In this document: positions 33,847 through 45,516 of the stretch, one piece after another
How positions within the stretch are numbered: the first letter of the stretch is position 1
Layout: the number at the start of each line of letters is the position of its first letter
Assembly (NCBI GenBank): GCA_047495785.1
Contig: JBLDXI010000024.1
Location: 2,976,001 to 3,040,000 of the forward strand
From: Lepidodermella squamata
Lineage: Eukaryota; Gastrotricha
Length of the DNA stretch: 64,000 bases
Direction of reading: 5' to 3'
Notes under the pieces: generated by a model
What the model saw: the letters and a program-made list of their open reading frames with translations, nothing else
Databases searched by the model: none
Told to the model about the DNA's origin: nothing
Position numbers and translations under genes: made by a program

Positions 33847-34787
33847 ATGAATTTTATAAATTTATTGAGCGTCGTCTTCATTGGTTTGCCTTCTTTGATA
33901 GAATGTTGGCACATTAGCTATGTGTATCATCTTTCTTTCAGCGACCTTGTTTTACGATGCCGCAACAGCAAGACGACGACCGAAGTCCAGCAGATGGCTC
34001 AGCATTGACATTGATAATTCGAATGTTAATTTGAATTTGAACAGACTTGAAGAACAGGCTCCTTCGTATCCTTCGTATAACATACCATGGTGGATCCATT
34101 ATCACCAAAAATCAACGAGTACGTCGACTACAACGACAACTTCGAGAACAACTACAACTACAACTTCGACAACATCGACAACAAAGACGCCGACCACAAC
34201 GACAACAACTACAACAACGACAACAACAACAACGCCGACAACAACGACAACGGCTTTGGTAAAATTTATTGATTTTCTTGTTTATTGCAGAAAATGTAAC
34301 TGGATAATGAATTTCTGTATGACAGGTCATTCGATGCCTTGGGCCAGGAGGTGTAGTTACATGCCGACCGACAGCTTGCCAGGCTAACGAAAGGCCATAC
34401 CCAGCAACATCTTACGCTAGCATGTCTGCATGCCAGAATGCCGTCAAAACGATAACTTACTACGCTATCCCTGACCTAGTAGTAACTCTTACTGAAGCTC
34501 AAGCTACTTGTGCAGCCACGGGCGGACTGCTGGCGACAATCCAGACATCGGCGGACCTCGCCACTGCTTCGTCTTATCTTGGCCCATTGGATTATGCTTG
34601 GATCGGCTTGTCACTGGTTTCCGGGCAATGGACGTGGTCGGATGGCGCCCCGTATGCCAACTTCCCGCCATGGTCTTCGGGCAGGCCACTTGGTGGCTAT
34701 AGCTGCGTTTGGCTGTACCTGACTGTACTCGAAGACACTGATTGTAACTCGTCGGCACCTGCTTTTTTCTGTGAAAACTATAATTGA
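33847..34787 (+). CDS. C-type lectin-domain secreted protein 1
   Basis: Exons 33847-33883, 33942-34258 and 34326-34787. The signal peptide is split by a 58-nt intron (MNFINLLSVVFI then ATLFYDA). A conserved segment TARRRPKSSRW follows, then an acidic linker, the motif PWWIHYHQKST, and a long Thr-rich mucin-like stalk coded by ACAACG-type repeats. The last exon starts VIRCLGPGGVVTC and encodes a C-type lectin-like domain (CQNA, ATCAATGGLLATI, WIGLSLVSGQWTWSDG, WSSGRPLGGYSCVWL, DTDCNSSAPAFFCE). WIGL and the Cys pattern are canonical. The Ca2+/sugar motifs EPN/QPD and WND are replaced, so sugar binding is doubtful. Expected to be secreted and O-glycosylated. Confidence 0.75.
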
Positions 34788-35346
34788 TGAAGTGTAGCAT
34801 CTGATATAAAAATTTTCAATTTTTTCAATTTTTGATCTTCAGTCGTTATTACTATGATTTTCTGGAGGTGTTTTTTGAAAAAATGAATCAACAGATTGAT
34901 CTAAACTTGTTCGGCCCCGGATTTTCAGAAAGATATCGTTAGCGTGATTTAATATTTACGGTTCACATGTTATCAGACATTTGTATGAGTCATTCATTTT
35001 TCAGTTTTCGGTATATATCCTGAAGTAGTCGATAATTTGTGGTCGAAGGAATACTATTTTGCTGCAGCCGGATATGATCAGGAGGCAAAAAGCTATTGCA
35101 GCATATCGGCTCGAGGAATCATCCAATATCTTACAAATCAAAATACAGGCTGGTAGCCCAATTCATAATGCGAAGTCGAGTCCTAGTGCCGAATGGGCCG
35201 AATGCATGAGTGGATTTAGCTGCAATCGAACGGAAGCTTTGGCGCAAGACTAACAGCAAACAGCAGCATTAGTCATTACCCATATTAATCCCATTAACCC
35301 ATAAATCCCATTAAAGCCCAACGACATCTTTTCCTGCCACCCTATA
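34788..35346. other. Spacer
   Basis: Downstream of lectin 1. Shares repeat-like sequence with 33.4-33.6 kb. No gene. Confidence 0.35.
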
Positions 35347-35740
35347 CCGTATTTCATCAAATAATAGCCATGGCTACTATTTTTTCCGTATCTCCGAAAA
35401 TAGTCCAAAAAAGACGCAATTATTCAAGGGGGCTATTATTTATTGGCAATTGGCAAATTTCGTCATCGCAAGTCGTTTGCGCTGTTCAATTCTCTGTTGC
35501 CTGACCCACGCTGCTAATTAATCATCGACATCCACAAAGAAAAAAAAGAAAGCGACCGTAGGTTGCCTTTAACAATAACTTTATTCGTAAGCGTCGTTTC
35601 GGCCCTTGCGCGGACCATCATCAGGCTATAACAAAGAAAAACCATAACAAGAATTAGTACAGCAAAAGGACGAAATCACAACAACCATACACGGGTATTT
35701 ATCTCATCACCAACATTTATTTATTTATTTATTTATTTAA

Positions 35741-36121
35741 GTGGGTCCCCTACAGAGCAGCAGGCTTCAAAGCAGGATAAACTCAAAAAGCGGTGTAAAC
35801 GCCACGCAACAATAAATCGAATTAATTACGATAAAATTCGGCGTAGTTTTCTGAATATGAACTCATCATAACTTTAGTAGTCCGGCTTATGAATTTTGAA
35901 AAAATTTCGAAAAACGACTTTTTCGACCAAAGTGAGGTCTGAGTCACATTACGGAGTTTTGATGACTTATGTTCCTCAATTTTTGGTGTGAAAAGCTAGA
36001 ATAGCTGACCATCATGTTAGTCCATTGGTTGAAAATCAGAGGCTAAGCCTGAGCGCCTGCTGAGAGGACTGTTTAGTGCGTTTTCCCTGCTTTGAAGCCT
36101 GCTGCTCTGTGGGGGACCCAT
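35741..36121. mobile_element. 381-bp TTAA MITE inside the CR1-like 3' end
   Basis: Inverted ends of about 34 bp begin GTGGGTCCCC and run through ACAGAGCAGCAGG and CTTCAAAGCAGG. Flanked by TTAA at 35737-35740 and 36122-36125. TTAA duplication points to piggyBac or Kolobok. No coding capacity. Confidence 0.8.
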
Positions 36122-39100
36122 TTAAGTGCATTAATCCCAAAGTTGAGAGCACGATAACAAAAAGTTTCAAGTGGTATAAAAGTGGCAGAAAATTCGAGTC
36201 ATGTTTCAATCCGTTTCAAAGTTTCATAATAAAAAAACAGAAAATTGTAAACAAGTTGTCGGCAAGAGTGAGCATTGTAACAGATTTTGAAGCCGCAATC
36301 GCATCGTGGGGGAAGGCTAGTATAGGAAGTAATATCAACTGGGCGATGATGAGGACAATGAAAGTGGAGTGGTAAATTGTTAAACAAGAGAGGCCCTGCG
36401 TAACTAAGAGAGGCCTGGCCGTAGTCAAGTCTCATAGTAGGAATTTTGAAGCTGAGACGTGAAGAACGAGTAGAAGATGGAGGATTAGGAACAAAAATAG
36501 ATTTTATAACATCGGGTGCATCACCAGCAAGACATCTGTACATTAAGTTGGCAATGTGCACGTTTCGCTTGCCCTGAAGGTCAAGCCATTTGAGCTCGTC
36601 GCGTAGAGGAGAAGGGTCGGCACAATCCGGCGCATTCATGACAATTCTGACAGCCTTATCCTGCAAAGATTGTAGTTTTTGAAGAGAAGTCGGACAGGCT
36701 TCATTTATAATAATATCGCAGTACTGTAAGTGCGAAAAAATCAAGCAATTTGCCATTGATGATTTCAGGCAGTCCCTATTCAAGCCATTCTTTGCCGCTA
36801 ATTGAAGCGCATAAATACCTTTTCGAGCCTTAGAGCAAGCTTTCTCGATGTGTTCCTTGTAGAGCAGTTTTTCGTCTAAAGTGAAGCCTAATAAACAAAT
36901 CGAATCTGTCTGTTCAATTGAGACCCCGCCTATAGTAATATTAATTTTGCCAATTGATTTCAGTGTAACGATCATTAGCTGGGATTTTTTGCCGTTAACT
37001 TTGAGACAGTTAGAACCTAGCCATAGTACGAGATTGTCAAGGTCTTTTTGAAGAACGCTTTCAATTTCAGTCACATTTTTAGCCGAGAAATAAATGGTGG
37101 TGTCGTCTGCATATTGAATAACAGTAGACTTGAGTGATGTCAGAGGCAGTTCATTAACGTAGATCGTAAATAATAAAGGGCCCAAGACGGAACCCTGAGG
37201 TACTCCGAATTCTAAGCTTGCAGTCTGAGATAATTGTCCATTAATTTTGGTAATTTGCTTGCGATCCGTAAGATAACTAGTTAAAATCTCGATTGCCGCT
37301 TCATCAAAACCCGCACTGCGCAAGGAGGACAAAATACCGGTCATGCTGAGAGTATCAAAGGCCTTGCTCATGTCAATGCTGACTACAACCGTCGTGAAGC
37401 CCTTATCAATAGCACATCGCCAATCATTTGTCATTTTCGCAAGACAAGTCTCGGTTGAGTGATTTTTCCTAAAACCGAACTGAGAGGGTGAAATGAACTG
37501 AATCTTACGTAGATAATCCTTAATTTGAAATGAAAGACAACGTTCGAATGTGCGAAAAACAGGAGATAAAATGGATATCGGCCGATAATTTCCTACGATG
37601 TCTTTAGAGCCATCTTTGTACAAGGGCGTAACAGTCGCCTTTTTCCATATTTCCGGAATTTTCCTTTCTTCAATGACCTTGTTGAAAATTAAAGCTAGAT
37701 GAGGAGCGAGAAAGTCAGACGCTATTTTCAGTACGCATTCGGGAATACCATCCGATGCTGTTGTAGGCTTACGAGGCGATAACTTGCTAAGGCATTCTTT
37801 GACGATGGCAACTGAAATATTGCCAAAATGAAAGTGATGATCGGTTGAATAATTCCTATCGATATTTTGAGGAGTATCGATGGACTCAGCGGTTTTTCTA
37901 CCAAGATTTGCGAAGTAGTTGTTAAAATCGTTTGCTTTCGTCGTCGACTCTTCTGAATTGAAGTGAGAGAAATTTGAGCCCTTATTTTTCTTCTGTCGAA
38001 AATTTTCTATAACTCGCCACATTTTACCGGGATTTCTACCGGCATCAGCTACTTGCCGGCAATATCTAGCTCTTCTTATTTTACGACGATGGCGTTGATC
38101 AGACCGTAACTTTTCTCGAGATGACAGTAATTTATCGATGTCGCGTTCTCGGGGTTCGCAAGTTGGCGTCTTCTTCTTAGAATTGCCTTTTCGATCTGGC
38201 ACTGTTTCCGATATGGCTTCCTGAATCGCACTATTAACCTCTGCTAATAATTCTTTAGCGTTCTTTTGTGATGCGAATGGGTAATTCACGCGTTTTCTAA
38301 GCGCATCTATGAACCTGTATTTGTTCATTTTGCTAAAGTCTTTCCCAGTGATGTTGGGCATCGAATAGGTGGCAACTTTGTCTGCCCGTGTGATTCCTCG
38401 ATTACGTGATTCCTCGATGATCGCTAATACCCTCTGTAGCCCCAGTTAAAGCGACCTTCTCTGGCGGATACGAGGTGCAAAAATAATCCAACATGGTTTC
38501 AGATTCAGGACGCGTGATAGTCTTCCTAAAGGATAAGTCTAGTCCATGAGCGCGAATCAAATCCAGAAAATTGCTCTCGTTCACCGAATTCATGAGATCA
38601 ATATTGAAATCTCCACCGATGACATAGTTTTGCGCGTTAGGAAATCTCGCTTTTAATTTTGTAAGAAAATCATGCATCAAAAAGTAGTCTTCATCCGGGG
38701 GTATAGGGTCGAATTTAGGGCGGTATAGGCATGTCACGGCAATTGTAATGCCTTTTTCGTCCCTGGCTAAACATGTGATGTTTTCTAGATATCCGCACGG
38801 AATACTGGCTTTGTCAATAACCTTTAGCGACTTGTTTACAAGTACGGCCACCCCACCTCCGACATTGCTATTAGAACTGCCCGGCTTAAGGGGTCGAAGG
38901 CTCCAAGAGCATTCGTGAGCGGGAAAATTCGATTCAATATCTTGCGCTACTGAGCTAGTTCGACCTTTTTCGGGTTGGCTTATATCAGGTAAATTGACTT
39001 CAGAGAATAGTAGAAAATCAGGTCTAATGACGTCAAGAAATGTGAACATATAGCAACAATTTTGCTTCTCAAACCACGCAAATTAAAATGTTGGAACGAA

Positions 39101-39162
39101 TAGTACGAGTCATTAGATCGAATGAGCCTGGTGATGTCGGAAAAGGGCACAATATTATCATC

Positions 39163-39189
39163 GGGACCAGGGTTAAGACTAACATCACC
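39163..39189 (-). other. 2A-like peptide GDVSLNPGP
   Basis: GDVSLNPGP, preceded by a Leu-rich stretch (LFLLLLMRC), matches the consensus D(V/I)ExNPGP of 2A ribosome-skipping peptides, with Ser in place of Glu. Such peptides are known near the N terminus of non-LTR ORFs in several animals. Activity with Ser at that position is not certain. Confidence 0.7.
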
Positions 39190-40195
39190 ACATCGCATAA
39201 GAAGTAACAAAAATAAGAACACGTTTTTACGTGTGCTGTTCGATTTTGATTTCGGGTCGAGCGGGGCTGCTGTGAAAAAGATCAGCAAGTCTTGGCCATT
39301 TGGTTCCGCTGTCCGTGGTACTACGATCAGTGGGTGTGGCATTGCAGGTCCGAGGTCAGCCGATGTCGACGTTGTGAAAAACTCGGCTATCCGGCTTTAA
39401 GCTTGAAAGAGGCACGTGCCGTTTCATCATGTGTTGACACGAATGGCAGCGTAATCGCTTTTGAATTTGAAAAATTTTCAAATTTTGTTGACCTCATTTC
39501 GTGGACAACCATGTCTATCGACCAGTTTCGCATCAAGATCGTCGATACCAGAACCAGCCAGAGGGGGCTGAACGCAGCCACGGATCACCGATCAACAGCG
39601 ACCCAGTCGCCATGGTGAAAATAATTAATAAACACAAACAGCGCAAGTGCTATGAGCAAAATGCCTGCCGTCCCCTATCTCAGAAAATTTAATATTCAAT
39701 CGCAGATATTTCCACATCCACAACCTCCACAACATCCACAAACAATGGCTTACATCCACCACCTTTAATCGCTTAGCAGTTTAAGGCGACGCAAGTAGGA
39801 CAGCTTTTTCCCTCCTCCAGCGCGCCACCTGCTTCGGACGAGGCATGGCGTGGCTATTATTCGAGGGGGGCTATTATTTATTTTTAAATGCTCAAAATAG
39901 CCGAAAATTTCGGGCTATTATTCAAGGGGGCTTTTATTCGAGGGAGGCTATTAATCCATGAAATACGGTATTTACAAAATCCTGTAGCGTGAAACTACAA
40001 CCTCAGGGTGTCTAAAAGGCATATCTCCGCGCTGTGAAATCGCATAAATTCGGGGAAAACGGATAAATTACCAGTGTCTCGTAGGCTTGGTGATGAGCTA
40101 GGAGCCGTTTTTTGGGACTGTCACCAAACTGCACTAAAGTGTCATCAAAATCTATTTTGCACGAAATATCACCTATGACCCAACTAAATGCATTT

Positions 40196-41422
40196 CTAGA
40201 TAGATCTCATCACGCTGATGAACTTGTTCTTTGAGAGCGACTTCCTAGCTACCACCGTTCTTGAGATAATCGTCCAGGTGTGACAACAGGTAAGGTCACG
40301 TGACATTTTTACACTGGAATATCTCAATAACGGTAGACGATAAAAATATGCGGTTTTCAGATTCTTAATCCTCGAATTTTTCTCTATCGGAAAAACACGT
40401 GTCATTAGCCAAAGAAAAATAAACATATTTTCAGAAAACATTCTGAGCTTTAATGGGCGCTTCTCGAAACCAACCAAATCGTAACCAAGAGACGTCACTC
40501 CATTATTTTCAATAGGCGCAGACAGAGATCCGAGATAGAACACTCTTTTCGTCTGGTCAATCAGGGCCGTTCTAGGGCAGCCGGGTAAAACCGGGTCGGG
40601 AAAATTCATAGGATCTGTGAAGAGAGATGGCGAAGTTATGATGACATACCTGCTTCCTTTGAAGCCGAAATTCCAAGCTTTACATAGAAACTGGACGAAA
40701 GCAGTTATTTGCACATCAATAGAGAGGATCCTGATATCAGCAGCAATAATGGCTTTAACAGTCTCGTCAGTTACCTCATTTTCTGCATCAAAGCTGGCTA
40801 TCGTTAGGTTGGCAGCTGTTGCGATATCGAAAAACTTCCTCGATACTTGAAAATCGAAGGGGTTAGATGGATTTGTGTATATGCCTATCTTGCTCCAACC
40901 TCCAATTCTCAGAATGAAAGTAAGACGGGGATAGATGATTGTTTCTTGGGGTAAGCGAGTTCGCCACAAATTTGGCCAACTCAACGGATTTGCTGACGAA
41001 GAAGGAGACAAGCAGCCTATAGTCAGCATGGCCATGTTTAGATGTTTGAGAAATGTCCCTCCAGCAGCTAGGCAGCCTTCAGTATACCACCCTCCTGAAA
41101 CAATCGGAGATTGATAGTAAGGCTGGTCATCTTCGAATCTTTGGCTGTACAGCTGTAGGCCTTTCGCTGTGTTGGCCGCATTTTCGCCTTCGTCTTCAAC
41201 AAAAAGCTCAACCTTATAACCGGAAATCAGATCAGGACGTCGATTCACTTCGTCTACCACGAGTTGTTGGGTGGCTGGACAAATTTTTCCGTCAAATAGA
41301 CCTCCTCCAGTTTTCATGGCGAATGTCATTACCAAGAGGCGCTTTTTCTTCTCTAGGTTTGCACCTGAATGCAAATCAAGAAGCCAACATAGGAGAAATA
41401 AAGACGTAAAATTCATTTTCAT
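40196..41422 (-). pseudogene. Truncated class C receptor: Venus-flytrap domain only
   Basis: ATG 41422 gives a signal peptide (MKMNFTSLFLLCWLLDLHSG) and a Venus-flytrap domain (QLVVDEVNRRPDLISGYKV, SPIVSGGWYTEGCLAAGG, GGWSKIGIYTNPSNPFDF, LPGCPRTALIDQTKRVFYLG) through GVTSLGYDLVGF. Similarity to the paralogs then ends. The remaining ~75 residues are unrelated, and no membrane helices follow before the transposon-rich region at 36-40 kb. Most likely a receptor that lost its 7TM half. It still encodes a possible secreted ligand-binding domain of about 400 aa. It is the most divergent of the receptor copies. Confidence 0.7.
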
Positions 41423-41464
41423 GGCTGTGAAAGGCAGAAACACTGGCTCTTGCAAGGGGTACAA

Positions 41465-42077
41465 TTTTATTGTCGCTCCTACCCCGCTTATTTTTCAGGA
41501 AAAATGATAGCGCTGACAAGCCGGTCCGGATGTTAAACACTTAAGGTGTCTAATGAATTCGTTTTTTCATCTATTCAAAAGTCCGCTAATGCTTCAATAA
41601 TGAAAATCAATCTGTTGAAGTAAGAAATGCTGAAAGTCAGTGTTCGCCTCTGCGATTTGAGGCGCAATCCAGCTCATTTCCAGCTTTACATAAACATTTA
41701 AAGTATCAAAATGGGCCAGAATACATTCGTGGAATAATAGCTCATATTTTCTTTACATCGCACTCTACATGGTTAAAAATGGAGGATTTTTGTTCGAGTC
41801 AAAGCTGTTTACTAATTCGATAAAGCCATCAGTTTTTCTAACGAAGATCACCAGGTAATCAATGAATCAAAAAGATTTATAATCGCTAATGAATTCCAAA
41901 ATATTTGATTAGTCGGCTCAGCTTTATATCCAAAGGCTATTCGAGGGCTGCTATTAGCATCGCTGAAGAATGTTTCAGAGATAATTAGTGACTACTGCCA
42001 CCACGCGTTATCCACGCGAGCCAATCGATATTAAGAAGTTAAATTTTTTTAAATATTCTGTTTATTTTATACGAGCC
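41465..42077. other. Spacer upstream of lectin 2
   Basis: About 600 bp. Its 3' part (GATAAAGCCATCAG.TTTTTCTAA..AAGATCA) is repeated upstream of lectins 3 and 5, so promoter and gene were duplicated together. Confidence 0.5.
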
Positions 42078-43650
42078 ATGAATTTGATAACTTCATTGAG
42101 CGTCGCCTTCTTTGGTTTGTCTTTTGTCTGAAATGCTGGCGCAATAGCTAAAAGCTAAATGTTGCATTTCCCATTCAGCGATCGTGTTTTGCGAGGCCGG
42201 AATTCCAACTGCTAGACGACGACCGAAGTCCAGCAAATGGCGCCGCATCGTCATCGATAATTCGAATGTCAACTGGAATTTGAACAGACTTGAAGGTAGC
42301 CCGTTCTATCTCTACTATGCGTTAGAAGACACCGTGGAGGTGATGCCTTCCTACTTACCATGGTGGATCTATTATCACCAAAAATCAACAAGTACAGCAA
42401 CAAGTACTGCAACTTCGACAACAACGACGCCGATAACAACGACGCCGTTAACAACGACGCCGACTACAACGACGCCGACTACAACGACAATTGAAGTTTC
42501 GGTAAACAAATTTTATTTTGTATCTCGAAAAGCTTTTAACCGCCAGAAAAATATATGGATATGCTTGCGAAAAATTACAGAAAATATAATTGCTAGGACA
42601 TTAAGGCATTAATAGCAAATCAGCTAAATTGTTCTATAGCCTGAAGACTGATTTCCAAATCCAAATGTTTGGCTGCCACAAAATATTTAGCAATAGTTCG
42701 AGCGCAATATTGCAGACAAATTAATTTTCTATTTGACCAATTTGCAAGCCAAGGTAAACAAACGCAATGTGAGTTTTCAAAAAAATTCAGCATTATTAAT
42801 CAGATTACAAAAACTGGATGCAGGTAAACCATAAGATTCTTAAGATTATGCTCAAAGATTTGTTTTAGTATGAGAAGGCAAAATAAAAATCCTAGCTTCA
42901 TAAGCATAGAATCGAATGAATAATGTAAGAGACCGATTTACAAAGTACTGAGTAACAGCCTGTATCTGGAAGGAATAAGGAATGCTCAGACCCGTATATT
43001 AACAGACCAAAGGACTCTCCGGATTTTCTTGTCTGGGCCTCTGTTCCACCCTGTACTCTCTTCTCTGGAATAGCCATTTTCAAAATTGGCGTGAAAACAT
43101 ATTATCCCACTGCACGGCGATATTATAATTGAATTCGAGTTCGCAAAAACATACATTATATAAACTGTTAACGATATTTTAACAGGTAATCTTTCGGTGC
43201 CTTGGGCCAGGAGGTGTAGTTACCTGCCGACCGACAGCTTGCCAGAATAACGAAATGCCATACCCAGCAACACCTTACACCAGCATGCCTGCATGCGAGA
43301 ATGCTGAGAAAGAGAAAATTATCATCGTTGACACAGCAAATTTTGTAACTCATGCAGAAGCTGAAGCAATGTGTACGATGTATGGGGCCACACTGCTAGC
43401 AACAATCAAGACATCGAAGGATCTCGAGAATTATTCGCCGTATGTATATAATTATAATAGTTGGATCGGTTTGTCCCTGGTTTCCGGGCAATGGACGTGG
43501 TCGGATGGCGCGCCGTATGCCAACTTTCCGCCCTGGGCCCCGGGCAGACCTGTTGATGGCAATAGCTGCGCTTGGCTGCACCAGTCTGAACTCGTAGACA
43601 CTGATTGCAACTCATCGGCGCCTGGTATCCTCTGTGAAACCTATCTTTGA
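42078..43650 (+). CDS. C-type lectin-domain secreted protein 2
   Basis: Exons 42078-42114, 42179-42501 and 43186-43650. The signal peptide is split by a 64-nt intron (MNLITSLSVAFF then AIVFCEAG). Then TARRRPKSSKWRR, LEGSPFYLYYALED, YLPWWIYYHQKST and a Thr stalk of about 35 residues with TTTTP repeats. The last exon starts VIFRCLGPGG and carries the lectin-like domain (EAMCTMYGATLLATI, WIGLSLVSGQWTWSDG, WAPGRPVDGNSCAWL, DTDCNSSAPGILCE). No EPN/QPD or WND Ca2+ motif. The 684-nt intron before the lectin exon carries duplicated sequence also seen in lectin 3 (CTCCGGATTTTCTTGTCTGG-like). Confidence 0.78.
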
Positions 43651-44133
43651 TAAAATATCACTTCTCTTCATCAAGTTTTCGATCAATTTCCTGTTAAATA
43701 AAATGTATGATCTTCATACTTTATTACTATGATTTTCTAAAGGTCTGTTTCGGAAAGAATGAATCAATAGAATAGTATAACCACTCATAAGTTCAATTTC
43801 CTTTGCGCACGCCTATTGGTCAATTGGAACAGAGAACAAATGGAGGATTTTAATTCGAGTCCCAGCTGTTTACCAATTCGATAAAGCCATCGGTTTTTCT
43901 AAAGAAGATCAATCAGGTAGCCAATGAAACAAAAAGATCTTTTATCGCTTATCAATTCCAAAATTCGATTAGTTGGCTCAGCTGAAATGCTTTATAATCA
44001 ACGGCTATTCTAGGGCTCTCATTAGCATCTCTGAAAAATGTTTCAGAGATAATTAGTGACGACTGCTATCCACGCGATCCAATCGATATTAGGAAGATAT
44101 ATGTTTGAAATATTCATTTGAAATATACGAACC
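43651..44133. other. Spacer upstream of lectin 3
   Basis: Duplicated upstream sequence shared with lectins 2 and 5 (GAGGATTTTAATTCGAGTC, GATAAAGCCATC, TTTCAGAGATAATTAGTGAC). Confidence 0.5.
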
Positions 44134-45516
44134 ATGAATTTGATAACTTCATTGAGCATCGCCATCTTTGGTTTGTCCTTTGTCTTGATTTGCGAGGCGG
44201 GAGTTCCAACTGCTAGACGACGACCGAAGTCGAGCAGATGGCGCCGCATCGCCATCGACGATAATTCGAATTTGAACAGGGTTGAAGGCAGCCCATTCTA
44301 TCTCTACTATGAGTTTGAAAAAGACTCCGTCGAGGAGGCGCCTGCCTACTTACCATGGTGGATCTATCATCACCAAAAATCTCCAAGTACTACAAGTACA
44401 GCAACGACGACACCGACAACAACGACAACTGCAGCTCCGGTAAGCTATTTTGATTTTGTATCGGCAAAGACTTTTAACCACAAAATATGTCGATAGGTGG
44501 AGGAAAAATTACGGAAATTTAATCCCTAGGACGACACATTAAGGCATTATTAGCAAATCTGTTAAATTATAAAATCTTATTATAAAATTTAAAGCATAAA
44601 ATCGAATGAATAATGTAAGAGACCGCTGTACAAAGTAACAGCCTGAAGCTGGAAGGAATTCTCAGACCCGTATATCAACAGACCAAAGGGCTCCCGGTTT
44701 TTCTTGTCTGTGCCTCTGTTCCATACTTTACTCTGTTATCTGCACTAGCAATTTTCAGAATTGGCGTGAAAACACATCGTTAGCAACGTTAAATAACTCG
44801 GATTTAGGCTTGTTTACATCCGTTTCCAAGCGAAAGGCGACAAGTAACAAGTCTTTTGTTTTGACTCATCATTCACGTTTCAAACGCCGCTTTTTATTTG
44901 TCAACCGTCGCCTTGAAACGGATGTAAACAAGCCTAAATCCGAGTTATTCAACGTCGCTAACGATATTATCCAACTGCCTTGGCAATGCAATTAAATTCG
45001 AGTTCGCAAAAACAGACATTTTATAAACTTTTAACGATATTTTAACAGGTAGTCTTTCGGTGCCTTGGGCCAAGAGGTGTAGTTACCTGCCGACCGAAAA
45101 CTTGCCGGAAATACGAAAGGCCATACCCAGCAACACCTTCCCCCAGCATGTCTGCATGCGAGAATGCTATCAAAGGGATAAATGTCAGAATTAACACAGT
45201 ACCCCCAGTGACTCATGCTGAAGCTGAGGCAACGTGTACGGCCACAGGCGGACTGCTGGCAACGATCAAGTCATCAGAGGAACTCGCCTTTATTTCTCCG
45301 GATCTTGGCTCTAATTATGGTTGGATCGGTTTGTCGCTGGTTTCCGGACAATGGACGTGGTCGGATGGCGCGCCGTATGCCAACGTTCCGCCCTGGGCTG
45401 CGGGCAGACCCGTTGGTGGCCATAGCTGCGTTTTTCTTTACCAGTCTGAACTCGTAGACACTGATTGTAGCTCGTCAGCGAGTGCTTTTCTGTGTGAAAA
45501 CTATGTCAATCAGTAA
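44134..45516 (+). CDS. C-type lectin-domain secreted protein 3
   Basis: Exons 44134-44439 and 45049-45516, both phase 0. The signal peptide MNLITSLSIAIFGLSFVLIC is not interrupted by an intron, unlike lectins 1 and 2. Then TARRRPKSSRWRR, VEGSPFYLYYEFEKD, YLPWWIYHHQKS, and a short Thr stalk (TTTPTTTTTAAP). The lectin exon starts VVFRCLGPRGVVTC and has EATCTATGGLLATI, DLGSNYGWIGLSLVSGQW, WAAGRPVGGHSCVFL and DTDCSSSASAFLCE. The intron holds a 190-bp palindromic MITE (44776-44965). Closest paralog is lectin 5. Confidence 0.78.
44776..44965. mobile_element. 190-bp foldback MITE in lectin 3 intron
   Basis: Arms of about 55 bp start ATCGTTAGC and include AATAACTCGGATTTAGGC and TTGTTTACATCCGTTTC, repeated inverted at the right end. 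Comparison with the lectin 2 intron (GTGAAAACATATTATCC) shows the sequence is inserted between GTGAAAACA and TATTATCC. Superfamily unknown. Confidence 0.75.

Larger units (their letters stand above)
35715..39342 (-). pseudogene. CR1/L2-like non-LTR retrotransposon with 2A-like sequence, frameshifted
   Basis: Reads on the minus strand from ATG 39342 (MPHPLIVVPR). A hydrophobic run then leads into RCGDVSLNPGP, a 2A-like motif (39163-39189). The AP endonuclease follows (QHFNLRGLRSK, FLLFSEVNLP, YVIGGDFNID, ISDHRG), then reverse transcriptase (NYRPISILSPVFRTFE, VSIDMSKAFDTL, GVPQGSVLGPLLF, IQYADDTTIYF) ending at 36199. The 3' tail ends in (TTTA)n on the plus strand (35715-35739), typical of CR1/L2. 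A one-base frameshift lies near 39050. A 16-bp tandem duplication near 38390 (ATCGAGGAATCAC twice) shifts the frame between endonuclease and RT. RT catalytic residues are intact, so decay is recent. Confidence 0.88.
35347..39968. mobile_element. TA-flanked DNA transposon (or paired MITE ends) hosting nested elements
   Basis: The left end reads CCGTATTTCATCAAATAATA after TA (35345-35346). The right end is the inverted ATTAATCCATGAAATACGG followed by TA (39969-39970). A subterminal ATTCAAGGGGGCTATTATTT word occurs near both ends. TA duplication and CCGTATTT ends fit the Tc1/mariner-type group. No transposase is seen; the interior is filled by a CR1-like retroelement and a TTAA MITE. A 4.6-kb composite or two independent small elements are both possible. 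Confidence 0.6.

Noticed and set aside
34047-34330. Poly-Gln, poly-Asn and Cys-rich ORFs over the lectin 1 stalk
   Set aside because: Other-frame readings of the ACAACG repeat; the Thr frame is shared with paralogs and linked to the lectin exon.
44810-44995. 61-codon ORF in lectin 3 intron
   Set aside because: Falls within the palindromic MITE; both arms give similar chance ORFs.
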